From NCBI GenBank assembly GCA_022709465.1, contig JAKLIT010000040.1, positions 1-11,157 of the forward strand: 11,157 nucleotides of DNA, given 5' to 3'. This stretch comes from Candidatus Omnitrophota bacterium (GTDB lineage Bacteria; Omnitrophota; Koll11; Pluralincolimonadales; Pluralincolimonadaceae). Below, one piece after another: positions 1 through 6,145 of the stretch; positions within the stretch are counted from its first letter, which is position 1; every line of letters starts with the position of its first letter. Below the pieces are notes generated by a model. That model was not told the origin of the DNA and ran no database searches. It worked only from the letters and a program-made list of their open reading frames with translations. The position numbers and the translations under genes are program-made.

Positions 1-417
1 GTATACCATCTCTCCTGTTGCCGCGCTCTTGCTATCGACCCAATTCACGTCGCCGAAATCCGTGTTGCTTACATGGTGATCAACGTTGACGACGGTCATT
101 CCGCCGGTTATGAGCCCCGCTACTTTCCCGGTCCTTTCGAGCGTCGGGCAGTCCACTACGAGCGCGCAATCGAAATCCCCGGGTTTTACTTTCTTCTTCA
201 TCCTGTCCAGCACGTTGATCGCGCCTATTCCCGGAAGGAAATCGCAGGATATCGGCGGAGGGTCCTGGTCCACTATTACGGCCTTCTTCCCGGCCCTGCG
301 CAGCATGCTTGCCAGCGCGAGCTGCGAACCTATCGCGTCCGCTTCAGGGTCGACATGCGCCGTAACGAGGAACCTCTTATGCCTGCGTATCGCCGCGGCT
401 ACGCTGTTAAGGCTCAT
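1..417 (-). CDS. nrnA: NrnA-type DHH phosphoesterase, N-terminal part (cut by window edge)
   Basis: This is the first 139 residues of a DHH-family phosphoesterase that continues past position 1. NrnA/RecJ-like enzymes of about 320 residues degrade nanoRNAs, and many also hydrolyse pAp or cyclic dinucleotides, using two metal ions in the cytoplasm. The first metal motif is at residues 21-30 (HVDPEADAIG), a likely metal aspartate is D89 (VVDCP), and the family-defining DHH is at 113-115. The usual PDxD of motif I reads PEAD here, so E25 replaces Asp. The DHHA1 domain would lie outside the window. The ATG at 417 has a Shine-Dalgarno AGAGGAT four bases upstream, inside the end of rbfA, and the two genes overlap by 11 bases. 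The order rbfA-nrnA is a classic bacterial arrangement and supports the name. Whether it acts as nanoRNase, pAp phosphatase or cyclic-dinucleotide phosphodiesterase cannot be decided from this half. Confidence 0.88.
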   Translation of the reverse strand, partial: MSLNSVAAAIRRHKRFLVTAHVDPEADAIGSQLALASMLRRAGKKAVIVDQDPPPISCDFLPGIGAINVLDRMKKKVKPGDFDCALVVDCPTLERTGKVAGLITGGMTVVNVDHHVSNTDFGDVNWVDSKSAATGEMVY

Positions 418-769
418 TTTTATCCTCTTTCTCTTTATGTATCTTATCGAATATCTCGTTAAGATGCAGGCTGTACTCCGTCGACTCATCGAGCCTGAAC
501 AAGAGTTCCGGAGTGAACTTCATCCTGAGCCTCTCTCCGAGCAGCTTCCTGATGAAACCCGTAGCGGAATTGAGCCCTTCTGCAGCGTATTCCTTCTCCT
601 TCTTCCCGCCGAGCGAACTGAAATACACCTTCGCGTTCCTCAGGTCCGGCGTGATCTCAACCCTCGTGATCGTCACGAAGCCGATCCTCGGGTCCTTCAG
701 GTTCTCTGATATTATCATCGAGATGCTCTCCCTCATCTCGCTTGCCACCCTTTCAGGCCTTATTCCCAT
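407..769 (-). CDS. rbfA: Ribosome-binding factor A
   Basis: RbfA is a single KH-like-domain protein that binds the 30S subunit near the 5' helix of 16S rRNA and assists late maturation, especially in the cold. The 120 residues match the usual family length. The start MGIRPERVASEMRESIS, the segment DPRIGFVTITRVEITPDLR and the later LRMKFTPELLFRLDES are the family's recognisable blocks. The C-terminal tail is highly charged (Lys/Glu/Asp). The ATG at 769 has GGAG about eight bases upstream. It overlaps the end of the upstream tRNA nucleotidyltransferase gene by 10 bases and the downstream nrnA start by 11 bases, so all three are probably translated from one message. The upstream neighbour is usually infB; here it is not. 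Confidence 0.95.
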   Translation of the reverse strand: MGIRPERVASEMRESISMIISENLKDPRIGFVTITRVEITPDLRNAKVYFSSLGGKKEKEYAAEGLNSATGFIRKLLGERLRMKFTPELLFRLDESTEYSLHLNEIFDKIHKEKEDKNEP

Positions 770-3432
770 CGTATCTTCTCCGTGGCGAAATCGATCTCGT
801 CCGCCTTAGTTTTGATCTTCCCGTCCAACTTCGCGTAAAGCGCCTTCTCCATTATCTCCTTGAAATGAGGGCCGGGTTTCACGCCCTTTCTCTTCAGGTC
901 CTCGCCGCGCAGGTGCAGTTTTACTTCCGAATATTTTTCGAGGAAGGCCATTATCCTGCGCCTCGCGGTCTGCGAACCGCTCTTCGCAACCAGCATCAGC
1001 AGGACATCCTGCGAGTAACCTTTAAGGCAATCGTATATCTCGCTGGGCCTCATCTTGCCTCTCCTCGACAGTATGCCGAGCACTTTGCCGCGGTCCGCCT
1101 TGAAACGGTTCAGCTTGGCGGAGTCATCCTTCCTGAGCACAAATTCAGAGCATACCCTCTTCGTATCTTCTGCGCCGAGCCCGTCCAATAGCGCCGCCAT
1201 GTACAACAGCCAGCGTTCGGTTATATGCTTCCTTTTCATCGGGCTCGTATCATACCATTTCAGGGCCTCACTAGTCCTTCCGAACATCGATATGACAGGT
1301 TTCGTCAGCTTGAGCCCCTTGTCTATGAAACGCAGCTCGTTGAGCTCGGAGAGCCTCCTGACCGCCTTCAACGGCTCTTCTTCCGAAAGCATGGCGATCA
1401 TCTCTTCGCGTATCCTCTGTTTTTGCGTCCTGTCGACCATTTTCAAGCCGACGGCCTTCTTTATCAGTTCTTCCGTATGCGGCTCTATCCTGAAATCGAA
1501 CCTTTGCTCGAACCTTACAGCACGGAAGATCCTCGTAGGGTCGTCCACGAAACTCAGGTCATGCAGGGCCCTGATCCTGCCTTCTTTAAGGTCTTTCCTG
1601 CCGTTGAACGGGTCAAGCAGCTCGCCGAACCTTTTCCTGCCAAGGCCCAACGCCATCGCGTTGATGGTAAAATCCCTCCTGTAGAGGTCATTCTCTATCG
1701 GGCCGAACCTGACAGTCGGCAGCGCCGCAGGACGTTCGTATATCTCGGTCCTCGTCATAGCTATATCGATCTTGCATTTACCGCCGGCGGATTTCGCGGG
1801 AGCCATCCCTTTTGGGCACGGGAAGAAGACCGTCCCGGTCCCGAACCTCTTATGGTATATGTATACACCGCATAACTCCCTCGCCAGCCTCTTCGCGTAA
1901 TCTATCGAATTTCCCTCTATGACTATGTCCAGGTCGTAATTCCCTGCCCCGAGTATCAGGTCGCGGACGAAACCCCCGACCGCGAAAGCCTTGAAGCCCA
2001 TCTCCTCCGCTATCCTGCCGGAGAACCTCAGTAGTTGCGCGACCTTGGCCGGGAAGGCCCTCTTTATGTTCGGTGTAAGGTCTACGGTAAAACCGCCGGC
2101 GGCCCCGCTTGTCCCCGGCTCAGGATCCCCGAAAAGCTTCCCGTGGAAAGTGCGGAGCAGGTCGGTCCTTGTAACGAGGCCTGAAAACCTCCTGCCGTCC
2201 ATCACCGGCACGCACCCTACCGACTTCTGCTGCATTATATCCTGTATTGCATAGATCGATGTGCCGGGACTTACAGGGTATACCTTCCCCGACATATAGC
2301 CCTTAAGTCTCGCGTGGCCGAAGCCCCTTGATATCGCGCGGTCCAGGTCCTTCAGCGAGACGATCCCCTCCGGCATACCCGAGGTAACCTTTCCGCGTAT
2401 TACGGCGTATTCCGACCCCGCTGCCGAGAGCTTTTCCCTCGCGTCGCTGACGGTCTCGTCGATGCCGAGCATCAGCGTCCCGCCTTTTATAAGTTCGCCG
2501 GCTTTTATATCCGAGCGTATATGCCCCTTGAGGTATCCGAGCATCTTCGATTTGGCCTCCGGCAACCCGCCGCCCCTGATGACGGCGCCCGCGGCCGTGG
2601 GATGCCCGCCCCCGCCGAAAAATGACGCCACCTTGGATACGTCCACGAACGGCAGGCTGCTCCTCGCTATGAACTGGACCTTATCCTTCGTCTGGACAAG
2701 TATGAAAGTCACGTTGAAGTTCTCGGCCTCTTCTATCTTATGCGCTAACAGGCTCAGGTCGTCGACATATTCATCGTCGGTCGCCGAGGCAATAGCAAGA
2801 TGCACCCCGTTGACCACGTGTATCTCTGTCGACTGGATTAGGCGTGCGAGGAGGTTGAGTTCCTTTTCGGTGAGCTCTCTCTTCAGGTACGATGAGACGA
2901 GGTTTAAGTCCGCTCCCTGCGATACGAGGAAACTGACCGTGTCTATATCGCGTTTGGTCGTTGTCGGGAATGTCAGGGACCCGGTGTCCTCGTATATCCC
3001 GAGCGCCATTATAGTCGCCTCAAGCGGCGATATCCTGAGGCCCTGTTTCCTTACAATGTCGCAGATTATAGTAGTGGTCGCCCCGGCCTTCTCGTATACG
3101 TCCTTGTCGGCCCTGATATCGCCGCGGGACCTCGGGTGATGGTCATATACGTGCACCTCGACGCCTTTCCTTCCCGCGAGGACTGCCATCCTCCCTATTC
3201 GCGCCGGAGACCGTGTCTCGACCACGATAAGCCGGCCGACATTGTCAAGGCGCGCGTCCTTCTCGTGCTCTATCTTTACTATATCCTCGCTGAGGGACAT
3301 GAACTCCCTCACGGCCCTCTCCTGCGAACCGGGCAGGACGAGCCTCGCGCCCGGATATAGTTTGCGCGCCGCCACCATCGACGCGAGCGCGTCGAAATCG
3401 GCGTTAGTGTGGGTCGTTATAAGATCTGTCAA
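760..3432 (-). CDS. DHH/DHHA1-CBS-tRNA nucleotidyltransferase fusion (CCA- or A-adding enzyme)
   Basis: This 890-residue protein joins four modules. Residues 1-160 are a DHH phosphoesterase domain (HTNADFDALAS at 8-18, YDHHP at 96-100, EDTG at 148-151). Residues about 210-310 are DHHA1, with FFGGGGHPTAAGA at 271-283. Residues about 312-430 hold two CBS domains. From about 460 comes a class II nucleotidyltransferase/poly(A) polymerase head with GGFVRDLIL at 486-494, catalytic D500 and D502, and RRDFTINAMALG at 585-596; D556 (KIDIAMT) is a possible further acidic site residue. A tRNA-binding helical region follows, with DDPTRIFRAVRF at 630-641 and a C-terminal GVKPGPHF motif at 850-857. Such enzymes add or repair the tRNA 3' CCA, and this fusion is known in several phyla; in some bacteria with paired enzymes it adds only the final A. 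E72 (VVETR) stands where DHH proteins usually have Asp. The start is TTG at 3432, overlapping the upstream TGA by two bases; it gives the expected N-terminus just before motif I. CCA versus A addition cannot be told from sequence alone. Confidence 0.9.
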   Translation of the reverse strand: MTDLITTHTNADFDALASMVAARKLYPGARLVLPGSQERAVREFMSLSEDIVKIEHEKDARLDNVGRLIVVETRSPARIGRMAVLAGRKGVEVHVYDHHPRSRGDIRADKDVYEKAGATTTIICDIVRKQGLRISPLEATIMALGIYEDTGSLTFPTTTKRDIDTVSFLVSQGADLNLVSSYLKRELTEKELNLLARLIQSTEIHVVNGVHLAIASATDDEYVDDLSLLAHKIEEAENFNVTFILVQTKDKVQFIARSSLPFVDVSKVASFFGGGGHPTAAGAVIRGGGLPEAKSKMLGYLKGHIRSDIKAGELIKGGTLMLGIDETVSDAREKLSAAGSEYAVIRGKVTSGMPEGIVSLKDLDRAISRGFGHARLKGYMSGKVYPVSPGTSIYAIQDIMQQKSVGCVPVMDGRRFSGLVTRTDLLRTFHGKLFGDPEPGTSGAAGGFTVDLTPNIKRAFPAKVAQLLRFSGRIAEEMGFKAFAVGGFVRDLILGAGNYDLDIVIEGNSIDYAKRLARELCGVYIYHKRFGTGTVFFPCPKGMAPAKSAGGKCKIDIAMTRTEIYERPAALPTVRFGPIENDLYRRDFTINAMALGLGRKRFGELLDPFNGRKDLKEGRIRALHDLSFVDDPTRIFRAVRFEQRFDFRIEPHTEELIKKAVGLKMVDRTQKQRIREEMIAMLSEEEPLKAVRRLSELNELRFIDKGLKLTKPVISMFGRTSEALKWYDTSPMKRKHITERWLLYMAALLDGLGAEDTKRVCSEFVLRKDDSAKLNRFKADRGKVLGILSRRGKMRPSEIYDCLKGYSQDVLLMLVAKSGSQTARRRIMAFLEKYSEVKLHLRGEDLKRKGVKPGPHFKEIMEKALYAKLDGKIKTKADEIDFATEKIRWE

Positions 3433-4025
3433 TAGAACAGCGAAACGCCCCCGATAACGGAGTTAGTGTCGATGCCGCCGTTCGGCTTCTTTATACCCAG
3501 GTTCGAGATGTGCCTGTAGCGATATCCTACGTTGACCGCGAGGTTGTCCTTTAAGAAATAATAAAGGCCCGCCCCGGCGTGGTCCACGAAATTCGCATGC
3601 GAACCCTGCTTCCTCGTCTTCTCAGATATATAGATACCGCCGGTGCCGCCCTCTATATACGGGTAGAACTTGTCCCCCAGAGGGAACATATATTTAAGCC
3701 CGAGGCTGCACCCCGCTTCATACTCTGAACTCGGCTTTATGACCGGGTTCGCGAAAGGCTCGACCATGAAAAGCAGGGAGCCCTTTAATCCGTTCCAATT
3801 CAGCCATTTCTTCAGGTTGAACCCGAACCTGCCCGCAATATATACGTTATCGTAATCCTTTGGCGCGCCGTCATCTCCTACGTCGGCCGTTCCCCATCCC
3901 GAATAGAAACCCGCCTCCTTCAGGGTCGCATCGCTGTTTATGACCTCGGCGGTCTCGGCCATCAGCGCGGATGACGAGACGATCAGCGACGATACCAGCA
4001 GGAACACCTTGACAACCTTGGACAT
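3429..4025 (-). CDS. PagL-like outer-membrane lipid A 3-O-deacylase (acyloxyacyl hydrolase family)
   Basis: This 198-residue protein has a signal peptide (residues 1-23, cleavage after LMA), alternating beta-strand segments and a C-terminal aromatic residue (SLFY), as expected of an eight-stranded outer-membrane barrel. The C-terminal block YRYRHISNLGIKKPNGG at 168-184 is the PagL/acyloxyacyl hydrolase signature. H172 and S174 would be two of the catalytic triad. The third residue in Pseudomonas PagL is a Glu 14 positions after the His, and here that position is D186. PagL removes the 3-hydroxyacyl chain at position 3 of lipid A on the outer leaflet, altering envelope permeability and immune recognition. 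The ATG at 4025 has a strong Shine-Dalgarno (GGGGGAG, 4031-4037). The gene lies 17 bases after a TauE-like gene and overlaps the next start codon. The family is fairly sure; activity with Asp in the triad is not. Confidence 0.75.
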   Translation of the reverse strand: MSKVVKVFLLVSSLIVSSSALMAETAEVINSDATLKEAGFYSGWGTADVGDDGAPKDYDNVYIAGRFGFNLKKWLNWNGLKGSLLFMVEPFANPVIKPSSEYEAGCSLGLKYMFPLGDKFYPYIEGGTGGIYISEKTRKQGSHANFVDHAGAGLYYFLKDNLAVNVGYRYRHISNLGIKKPNGGIDTNSVIGGVSLFY

Positions 4026-4030
4026 CTAAG

Positions 4031-4037
4031 CTCCCCC
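4031..4037 (-). promoter_or_regulatory. Shine-Dalgarno of the PagL-like gene
   Basis: GGGGGAG lies five bases upstream of the ATG at 4025. It is one of the clearest independent ribosome-binding sites in the window and fixes the start of the outer-membrane protein directly before its signal peptide. Confidence 0.75.
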
Positions 4038-4042
4038 TTTCC

Positions 4043-4405
4043 TCATTTAGTGAACATCATTTTCAACGATACCACAAACATAAATATACCAAACATCCTC
4101 TGAAGAAACAAGTTCGAAAGCCCAACCGCCGTTTTCGCGCCCAATAACCCTCCGAGGATGAACCCGACGCATAGGAACGCGGCGGCCTTCACATCTACAT
4201 AGCCGCTCTTATAATAAACCATGGCGGCAAGTATGCCAATCGGCGGCAGCAACATCGCCAACGTCGTGCCCTGTGCTTGTATCTGCGTGAACTTGAATAC
4301 ATAGATGAGCGCGGGCACTATTATTATACCCCCGCCTACTCCCATAAGGCCGCTTAGCCCTCCGGCCGCTAAACCTAATATAACATAAAGTAAGGCATGA
4401 AGCAT
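4043..4405 (-). CDS. Half-length TauE/SafE-family membrane permease
   Basis: This 120-residue hydrophobic protein carries the TauE/SafE (TSUP) signature GLSGLMGVGGGIIIVPAL at 16-33, followed by QAQGTTLAMLLPP at 43-55 and GGLLGAKTAV at 85-94. Full-length family members export sulfite, sulfoacetate or other organosulfur anions and have about 250 residues in two homologous halves. This protein contains one half, roughly four membrane segments, and no second half is encoded next to it. One-repeat forms are known and may act as dimers. The ATG at 4405 is preceded by AAAGGAGAT (4411-4419), which makes it the start; a longer reading from 4447 would run back into the glycoside hydrolase gene. It begins two bases after that gene's stop codon. 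The substrate is unknown. Confidence 0.82.
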   Translation of the reverse strand: MLHALLYVILGLAAGGLSGLMGVGGGIIIVPALIYVFKFTQIQAQGTTLAMLLPPIGILAAMVYYKSGYVDVKAAAFLCVGFILGGLLGAKTAVGLSNLFLQRMFGIFMFVVSLKMMFTK

Positions 4406-4407
4406 CT

Positions 4408-5718
4408 TTAATCTCCTTTGTTCGGCCCGCCGGCCTCCCTCGTCCACTGCTTCTTATAAAACTCGTATGACTTCTTCAACTGCCTCTTGAATATATTGTC
4501 GCTGCCGTCACCCATCGATGTCACGCCGAAATATTCCTCATGGTCAATCCTGTCCGGCGAATCCCAGTATCTGGTTCCCGAATTGTGCTCCGACGGGCTT
4601 CCGTCCATATACCACCTGTCGAGATAGTCGAATATGCAGCCGCCGACGCAATTGCCGGAACGGTTCTTCTCCATGTCCCTGTAGCAGCCCTCGTGGTATT
4701 CTAGCTGCATATCCTCGTCATCGCCCTTATTCTTATTATACGAGAATATCCCGTATTCGGTAAGGAAAACAGGCCTGTCGAAATCCCTTCTTACCTGCTT
4801 CCACATCGTCGCAAATCCCCACTTGCCCATATACGCGTTGAGCCCGAGGATATCTATATCCGGAAGGTATTGCCTGTAGAGCGGAAGGTGACTGCCCCTG
4901 AACCCTTCGCATATGCCGACCAGGTGGTCCGGGTCGATCTGCTTTATCATCTTTGCGCATTCATTGACCAGCGTCAGGTAATCCTGCATATTGCTTCCGG
5001 CGTTGCAGCGGGACCATGTCGCGATATTGTTCTCGTTGCCGAGGAGCCACATAAGCACATAGGGCTCGCCCTTATTGTCCTCGACCATAGCCCGGACGGA
5101 CTTCTTGATATTCTCCCTCTGGACCGGGTCCGTATAATCGCATCCCTGGTCCCAGGTCGTGCCGCTGCCGACGGTCCATGACCCCATGAAATTCCCCATT
5201 ATCGCGCGTATGCCGTATTTGGAAAACATCTCCCTGAGCAGGGCCTTGTTTACCGGATGGTCGTATTGCAGGCGAAAGCTCTCACTCTTGCGGTATATGT
5301 CGCCGAGAATCGGATTATCGGATGGGACATGGTAGATCCTGATAGTGTTGCATCCCATATCCTTCAATACCTGGAAATCTCCGACGGGATCTTCGCCCGG
5401 GTCCTGCCTGTTGTTCCTGTTGCTGTCCACCCATACGTCGCAGGCAATATCGTTCTTACCGTTCTTGTCCTCATCGTAATACATCCAGTCGCGCATCGTC
5501 TCGTCACCGGGCGACTCGCCGATCACGACAGGGCTGAATACGACCCCCTTGATATAATACGGCTTCCCGTCCACGATGAGTTCCCACCTGTTGTCAGGGT
5601 ATTTTACCGCCTTGGATCTCCTGCCGCCCCGCTCTTCAATGGGCTCCGCCGCGATGCAGCACGCATTAACACATATCGCCGCCGCTGTCAGCAGCGCTAT
5701 GCCTGGCCCATTTACCAT
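4408..5718 (-). CDS. Secreted clan-A (GH2/GH5/GH72-like) glycoside hydrolase with EF-hand-like calcium loops
   Basis: This 436-residue protein begins with a hydrophobic signal peptide (residues 1 to about 24), so it is probably exported. A strand of the type VDGKPYYIKGVVFSP (49-63) opens a TIM-barrel domain like those of GH2, GH5 and GH72. MGCNTIRIYHVP at 121-132 is barrel strand 2. WLLGNENN at 224-231 gives the acid/base E229, and PVFLTEYGIF at 316-325 gives the nucleophile E321, which is the retaining clan-A layout. Between the first strand and the next helix are two acidic loops, D82-D90 and D98-E109; the second fits the 12-position EF-hand pattern (D98, N100, N102, D106, E109). The start at 5718 overlaps the upstream stop by seven bases (ATGGTAA). 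A longer start at 5778 has a GGAAGGA upstream but adds a 20-residue basic extension before the signal peptide. Substrate and exact family are not decided. Confidence 0.8.
   Translation of the reverse strand: MVNGPGIALLTAAAICVNACCIAAEPIEERGGRRSKAVKYPDNRWELIVDGKPYYIKGVVFSPVVIGESPGDETMRDWMYYDEDKNGKNDIACDVWVDSNRNNRQDPGEDPVGDFQVLKDMGCNTIRIYHVPSDNPILGDIYRKSESFRLQYDHPVNKALLREMFSKYGIRAIMGNFMGSWTVGSGTTWDQGCDYTDPVQRENIKKSVRAMVEDNKGEPYVLMWLLGNENNIATWSRCNAGSNMQDYLTLVNECAKMIKQIDPDHLVGICEGFRGSHLPLYRQYLPDIDILGLNAYMGKWGFATMWKQVRRDFDRPVFLTEYGIFSYNKNKGDDEDMQLEYHEGCYRDMEKNRSGNCVGGCIFDYLDRWYMDGSPSEHNSGTRYWDSPDRIDHEEYFGVTSMGDGSDNIFKRQLKKSYEFYKKQWTREAGGPNKGD
4411..4419 (-). promoter_or_regulatory. Shine-Dalgarno of the TauE/SafE-like gene
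   Basis: AAAGGAGAT lies just upstream of the ATG at 4405 and within the last codons of the glycoside hydrolase gene. It decides the start against a 14-residue-longer alternative at 4447 whose extra residues are hydrophilic and unlike the family. Confidence 0.8.
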
Positions 5719-6041
5719 TTTTTGAAGACGAAGAATACGGATGCGACCATAAACATGAAACCGACGATATAGTTCCATTTCAATCCTTCCTTCAGGTACA
5801 GGACCGAAAATACGCAGAATACGATAAGCGTTATGACTTCCTGCAGGGTCTTGAGCTGCGCGGTCGAATATTCGTAGCTCCCGATGCGGTTAGCGGGGAC
5901 CTGAAAGCAGTATTCGACGAAAGCTATCAGCCAGCTCACGAGTATCGCGACCTTCAGCGGCGTGTTCCTGAACTTCAGGTGGCCGTACCACGCGAACGTC
6001 ATGAATACGTTTGAGATCGTCAACAGCACGATGGTGCGCAT
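5712..6041 (-). CDS. DUF486 (DMT-like) small membrane protein
   Basis: This 109-residue protein has four predicted membrane segments (roughly residues 2-19, 29-48, 66-83 and 90-106). It carries the blocks that mark the DUF486 family: FAWYGHLK at 17-24, EYCFQVPANRIGS, then QLKTLQEVITL, and EGLKWNY near the end. The family resembles half of a drug/metabolite transporter; its substrate is unknown. The ATG at 6041 has AGAGGAAG two bases upstream. A longer in-frame reading from 6122 would translate the tRNA-Arg gene and is rejected. The start codon lies 19 bases after the tRNA-Arg 3' end, so the two are probably cut from one transcript. The stop codon overlaps the start of the glycoside hydrolase gene. 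Confidence 0.88.
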   Translation of the reverse strand: MRTIVLLTISNVFMTFAWYGHLKFRNTPLKVAILVSWLIAFVEYCFQVPANRIGSYEYSTAQLKTLQEVITLIVFCVFSVLYLKEGLKWNYIVGFMFMVASVFFVFKKW

Positions 6042-6043
6042 TT

Positions 6044-6051
6044 CTTCCTCT
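6044..6051 (-). promoter_or_regulatory. Shine-Dalgarno between tRNA-Arg and the DUF486 gene
   Basis: AGAGGAAG is placed two bases before the ATG at 6041 and ten bases after the tRNA CCA end. It fixes the start of the DUF486 gene and leaves a 5' leader of only 19 bases once the tRNA is processed. Confidence 0.75.
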
Positions 6052-6060
6052 ATTGTTAAA

Positions 6061-6137
6061 TGGTGCGCCTGGTGCGAATTGAACGCACAACCTTCGGCTC
6101 CGGAGGCCAACGCTCTATCCAATTGAGCTACAGGCGC
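6061..6137 (-). tRNA. tRNA-Arg (anticodon CCG)
   Basis: The 77-base complement folds as a full cloverleaf. The acceptor stem pairs GCGCCTG with CAGGCGC and the D stem pairs GCTC with GAGC. The anticodon stem pairs TTGGC with GCCGA (one G-T pair), with loop CTCCGGA. The T stem pairs GTGCG with CGCAC around loop TTCAATT, followed by discriminator A and an encoded CCA. Anticodon CCG reads CGG arginine codons. It starts eight bases after the xerD stop codon and ends 19 bases before the DUF486 start codon. I see no convincing promoter of its own in the short spacer, so it is probably co-transcribed and released by RNase P and 3' nucleases. Confidence 0.97.
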
Positions 6138-6145
6138 AAATCCTT

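Noticed and set aside
86..709. A 207-residue plus-strand open frame.
   Set aside because: It lies opposite nrnA and rbfA, both clearly identified on the minus strand, and its translation shows no recognisable domain.
2462..3139. A 225-residue plus-strand open frame.
   Set aside because: It is the antisense of the DHH domain of the nucleotidyltransferase fusion; the Ser/Pro-rich translation is typical of a shadow frame.
4026..4042. A possible terminator or promoter in the spacer before the PagL-like gene.
   Set aside because: The spacer is only 17 bases and is taken up by the Shine-Dalgarno; no hairpin with a T-run is visible.
4406..4447. A TauE/SafE start at 4447 adding 14 residues.
   Set aside because: The extra residues are hydrophilic and lie within the glycoside hydrolase gene; the ATG at 4405 has a near-ideal Shine-Dalgarno.
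6042..6122. An N-terminal extension of the DUF486 protein by 27 residues from an ATG at 6122.
   Set aside because: It would translate through the body of tRNA-Arg. The ATG at 6041 has a good Shine-Dalgarno and gives the family's normal N-terminus.
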